Below are positions 61,056 to 64,000 of a DNA stretch of 64,000 nucleotides, one piece after another (the first letter of the stretch is position 1; each line of letters opens with the position of its first letter). Source of the DNA: Crossaster papposus (Eukaryota > Echinodermata > Asteroidea > Velatida > Solasteridae); NCBI GenBank assembly GCA_037893245.1, contig JBAIAA010000261.1:620001-684000 (forward strand), written 5' to 3'. The notes beneath the pieces are model-generated. The model was not told the DNA's origin. It worked only from the letters and a program-made list of their open reading frames with translations, and did no database searches. The translations under genes and the position numbers were made by a program.

Positions 61056-64000
61056 TCATTCAGAGTCCGTGAGGGCTGGAACCTTGTTCTCCTGGTCATC
61101 CTGGACACATTCGTCGCTGACTTCTGGGAGTCGTACCAGGCGGGCAACAGGTCGAGTGTAGGTCTTCTTCCTTACTCCTACATTGGCGGTGCGCACACGA
61201 TCATCTGGACCAGGGAAGGTGTCGACGACTCGTCCGATGGGCCACTGAGCTCTACTGAGTGCGGGATCCACGATCATGACAACATCACCGGTCTTTACTG
61301 CTGCGCCATCTCGTTGCCACTTCTGTCGTGTCTGCAGAGAGGGTAGATACATCCCGATGAAGCGCGACCAAAAGTGATCTGCCAACACCTGGCTATGCTT
61401 CCAGTGTCTTCGGCTGAGTAGGTCCCTTGCTGGGTAGACAACCTGTGGCAGCGATGGGTCGAGTCTCCCCATCAGCAGGAGGTTAGGAGTAATCGGATCT
61501 GGGTCGGCGAGGTCGGAGGAAACATAACCCAACGGCTTCGAGTTAAGAATTCCCTCGATTTCGATTAGCACGGTGCGCAGGACTGGTTCGGGTACAGCCT
61601 GACTGAGGACAACTCTCAAGCCAGCTTTGACAGACTTTATTTCCCTCTCCCATACGCCACCAAAGTGTGGGGCCTTTGGCGGGTTGAAGACAAACTTCAC
61701 TTGGTATTTGGCGAGCTCGCCTTGTAGTCTGGGCTCCATGGCAGAGAATGCCTCCTGTAACTCAGAAGCACCGCCTTTAAAGTTGGTGCCACAGTCGGAC
61801 AACATCTCAAAGGGCTTTCCTCTTCTGGACACAAACCGTCTGAAAGCCATCAGGAAGGCATCAGCGCTGAGACTTTCTAGCAGGTCAAGGTGTACTGCTC
61901 TGCTCGTCATACATTTAAATATAATGCCCCAGCGCTTCTCGGTGCGTCGCCCTGTCTTGATGGTCATTGGCCCAAAACAGTCAACGCCGGTGGAAAAGAA
62001 TGCCGGCTTGTACAGACGCAGTCGTGCTGGTGGTAAATCTCCCATCTTTGGTACATCAGAATTGGCTTGCCATCGTTGACATCTGAAGCATTTGCGCTGA
62101 TGCTTGCGAATGGCCTCTCGTCCTCGCAGAACCCAAAACTTGCGTCGCATCTCTGCAAGCACACGCTCAGGTCCGTAATGAAGTAGTTTCTCGTCATATT
62201 CTCGGATCAGAAGCTTGGTGATAGGGTGCGCTGGATCCATCACAATGGGATGACGAGTATATTCGGGGATGTCTTCTGCATGGCGTAGACGCCCACCGAC
62301 GTGGATGAGACCAGTGGAATCGTCATACTCTGGAGCTAGCTGTAGGAGCCTGCTATCTCTAGGAAGATCCCTTCCAGCCTTAAGAGCAGCCAAGTCATCA
62401 GGAAAATTGCCTTGCTGAGCACGGCGGTGAAGGTGCAGCTCGATGTCGGCCCGTTCTTCAGCACTCAGCTCAGGTGGATTACTATGGTCGGCCGCCCCAT
62501 CACGACACTCCTTAGTAGCCATGACAAGATCTTCCCACGTGTCGTACTTAGAAAGGTCGGGAGGATCTGCGGGATCAACAGTCACAGAACCACAGAAGGT
62601 TGACTTCCTGTGCTCGGAAACATCTTCTGGTGGTGTGCCCGGGTGGACAGGCCACTGGTCAGGAGATAACAAGAGGAATGGGGGTCCGTCTCGCCATCTG
62701 GATTCTTGGGCAAGCTCCATCAGGGTCTTGCCTCTGGTGAGATCATCGGCTGGATTGTTCTTAGTATCGACATAACGCCAATACTTGATGTCAGTGAGGG
62801 TCTGGATCTCTGCAACTCGGGTGCCGACGAAGACCTTATAGCGGCAGGATTCAGACTTCAGCCAGGTGAGGACGGTTGTTGAGTCACTCCACAGAAAGAC
62901 ATCCTTCACAGGTAGACTCAACTCTGTCTGAAGTAATTGGCACAGCTGAGCACCCGCTAAGGCAGCGGATAGCTCCAAGCGTGGCATGGAGAGCTGTCGT
63001 TTAGGGGCAACTCTGGATCTGGCCATGACGAAGCTGACATGGATATTGCGTTGTTTATCTTCTGCTCGAAGGTAGGCTACTGCTCCATAAGCCCTCTCTG
63101 ATGAATCACAGAAGATGTGGAGCTGGTAGTTGGCTGCCTCAACAGTAGGGGGTGTGTAGCACCTATCCAGCCGGATGTCAGCCAATGCTGGTAGCTCCAT
63201 TTCCCAGGCTTGCCATTGGTCTCTGATGACGCCAGGCTCCAGAATGTCGTCCCAGTTTCGCTTGGTTTTCCACAAATCTTGGACGATCACTCTGGCTCGG
63301 GTAGTGAATGGGGTGAGATAGCCGACGGGGTCATACTGGCTCGCTAGCAGTTTGTACATGTTCCTCATGTTAAGGGACTCACATTCGACTGGTCGGTGGC
63401 GGTACTGCAGTTTGTCTGTGCTGCAATCCCATTGAAGTCCAAGAGTGGCCTCAAGGGAGTCAGTGTCGCCGTAGGTCAGCCAAAGTTCGCAACCATTAGA
63501 ACGAGCATCTGTCGGAAGATCCTCGACTACTGTGGGGTCATTACTGGCCCACTGACGTATTTCAAACCCGGCGTCGGCTAGTAGGTCTCTCATCTGATGA
63601 ACCAGGTTCTTAGCTTCTCTGGATGAAGGTAGGCTGTCCAAGCAGTTGTCGACATAAAATGACTTGTCGACAGATGCCGCCACCTCTGGATACTGCTCCT
63701 TGTGGTCGCTGACATGCTTCCTGAGTGCGAAGGTGACACAGCACGGGCTACATGTTGACCCGAAAGGGAGGACCTGCCATTCGTATATCTGTGGTTCGGC
63801 TTCGACCTTCATGTTACGCCACAGGAAGCGAAGGAGAGGCCTATCTTCTGGTAGAAGTTGCACTTGGTGGAACATCGCTTTGATGTCTCCGGAAACGGCT
63901 ATGGCTTGCTGCCGGAAGCGTAGAAGCACGCCGATGAGGGAGGCACCCAGGGGTGGTCCTGGAAGGAGATGCTCGTTGAGCACTTGGTTGTGGTATTGGA
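61056..64000 (-). CDS. BEL/Pao retrotransposon polyprotein (RT, RNase H, integrase, C-terminal domain), partial
   Basis: The 975-residue minus-strand frame is open and truncated by the window edge. It starts inside the reverse transcriptase: VSGDIKAMFHQVQL carries the first catalytic aspartate and SFYVDNCLDSLPS the second region (YVDN where many RTs have YVDD). RNase H-like motifs are IFCDSSERAYGAVAYLR and LWSDSTTVLTWL. The integrase has CFRCQRW zinc residues and catalytic D in GVDCFGPM, D in LSDCGTNFKG and E in VWEREIKSV. The C-terminal AQWPIGRVVDTFPGPD region is the domain found at the end of BEL/Pao polyproteins. Gag and protease would lie to the right. The intact frame suggests a young copy. 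Confidence 0.93.
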   Translation of the reverse strand, partial: QYHNQVLNEHLLPGPPLGASLIGVLLRFRQQAIAVSGDIKAMFHQVQLLPEDRPLLRFLWRNMKVEAEPQIYEWQVLPFGSTCSPCCVTFALRKHVSDHKEQYPEVAASVDKSFYVDNCLDSLPSSREAKNLVHQMRDLLADAGFEIRQWASNDPTVVEDLPTDARSNGCELWLTYGDTDSLEATLGLQWDCSTDKLQYRHRPVECESLNMRNMYKLLASQYDPVGYLTPFTTRARVIVQDLWKTKRNWDDILEPGVIRDQWQAWEMELPALADIRLDRCYTPPTVEAANYQLHIFCDSSERAYGAVAYLRAEDKQRNIHVSFVMARSRVAPKRQLSMPRLELSAALAGAQLCQLLQTELSLPVKDVFLWSDSTTVLTWLKSESCRYKVFVGTRVAEIQTLTDIKYWRYVDTKNNPADDLTRGKTLMELAQESRWRDGPPFLLLSPDQWPVHPGTPPEDVSEHRKSTFCGSVTVDPADPPDLSKYDTWEDLVMATKECRDGAADHSNPPELSAEERADIELHLHRRAQQGNFPDDLAALKAGRDLPRDSRLLQLAPEYDDSTGLIHVGGRLRHAEDIPEYTRHPIVMDPAHPITKLLIREYDEKLLHYGPERVLAEMRRKFWVLRGREAIRKHQRKCFRCQRWQANSDVPKMGDLPPARLRLYKPAFFSTGVDCFGPMTIKTGRRTEKRWGIIFKCMTSRAVHLDLLESLSADAFLMAFRRFVSRRGKPFEMLSDCGTNFKGGASELQEAFSAMEPRLQGELAKYQVKFVFNPPKAPHFGGVWEREIKSVKAGLRVVLSQAVPEPVLRTVLIEIEGILNSKPLGYVSSDLADPDPITPNLLLMGRLDPSLPQVVYPARDLLSRRHWKHSQVLADHFWSRFIGMYLPSLQTRQKWQRDGAAVKTGDVVMIVDPALSRAQWPIGRVVDTFPGPDDRVRTANVGVRKKTYTRPVARLVRLPEVSDECVQDDQENKVPALTDSE

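Overview
The window is metazoan nuclear DNA. It has spliced animal genes with canonical GT-AG introns, dense transposable elements, tRNA-derived repeats, and many tacatgtac-type simple motifs. The repeat style and element mix (Polinton, Penelope-like, BEL/Pao, Ty3/Gypsy, many short inverted-repeat elements) suggest a marine invertebrate deuterostome such as an echinoderm or hemichordate. That placement is inference; the sequence does not name the species.

Host genes. A complete five-exon gene for a METTL27 (WBSCR27)-like SAM-dependent methyltransferase runs on the minus strand from 8312 to 3568. Splice phases agree at all four junctions and give a 232-residue product. The last exon of a DIPK1 (FAM69) family secretory-pathway kinase-like gene lies at 53674-52685 (minus).

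The most notable region is 8939-21518, an endogenous Polinton/Maverick (adintovirus-like) DNA virus element. It carries a protein-primed DNA polymerase B (5'-truncated), a DDE integrase, an A32-type packaging ATPase, a major capsid protein broken by one in-frame TGA, two tandem copies of a penton-like minor capsid protein (the second frameshifted), and seven small or medium proteins of unknown function, most with predicted membrane segments. Most genes in the structural block have a TATA(A/T)AAATG-like motif fused to their start codon. One convergent gene pair shares a single near-perfect 47-bp palindrome that holds both stop codons. No maturation protease is visible. From 21519 to about 22900 the flank holds hairpins, duplicated intron-like segments and a perfect 55-bp tandem repeat; whether this flank belongs to the element is unclear.

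The rest is repeat-rich. A Penelope-like GIY-YIG segment forms a 2.2-kb inverted repeat (23090-25290). Composite arrays of tRNA-Ser-derived repeats (8508-8930, 25375-28263, 35452-40745) carry nested insertions: a Ty3/Gypsy element (28264-35451) with near-identical 277/280-bp LTRs and a GTGG target duplication, inside it a 2.66-kb foldback element with minisatellite arms (28970-31633), and inside that a 200-bp palindrome. A 1.39-kb TG...CA insertion with a CCTA duplication (38196-39587) sits in the same array.

From 41.5 to 60.8 kb there are hAT, LINE and Penelope-like remnants and several short inverted-repeat elements. The window ends inside a BEL/Pao retrotransposon (about 60995 to beyond 64000, minus strand) whose polyprotein is open over 975 residues.
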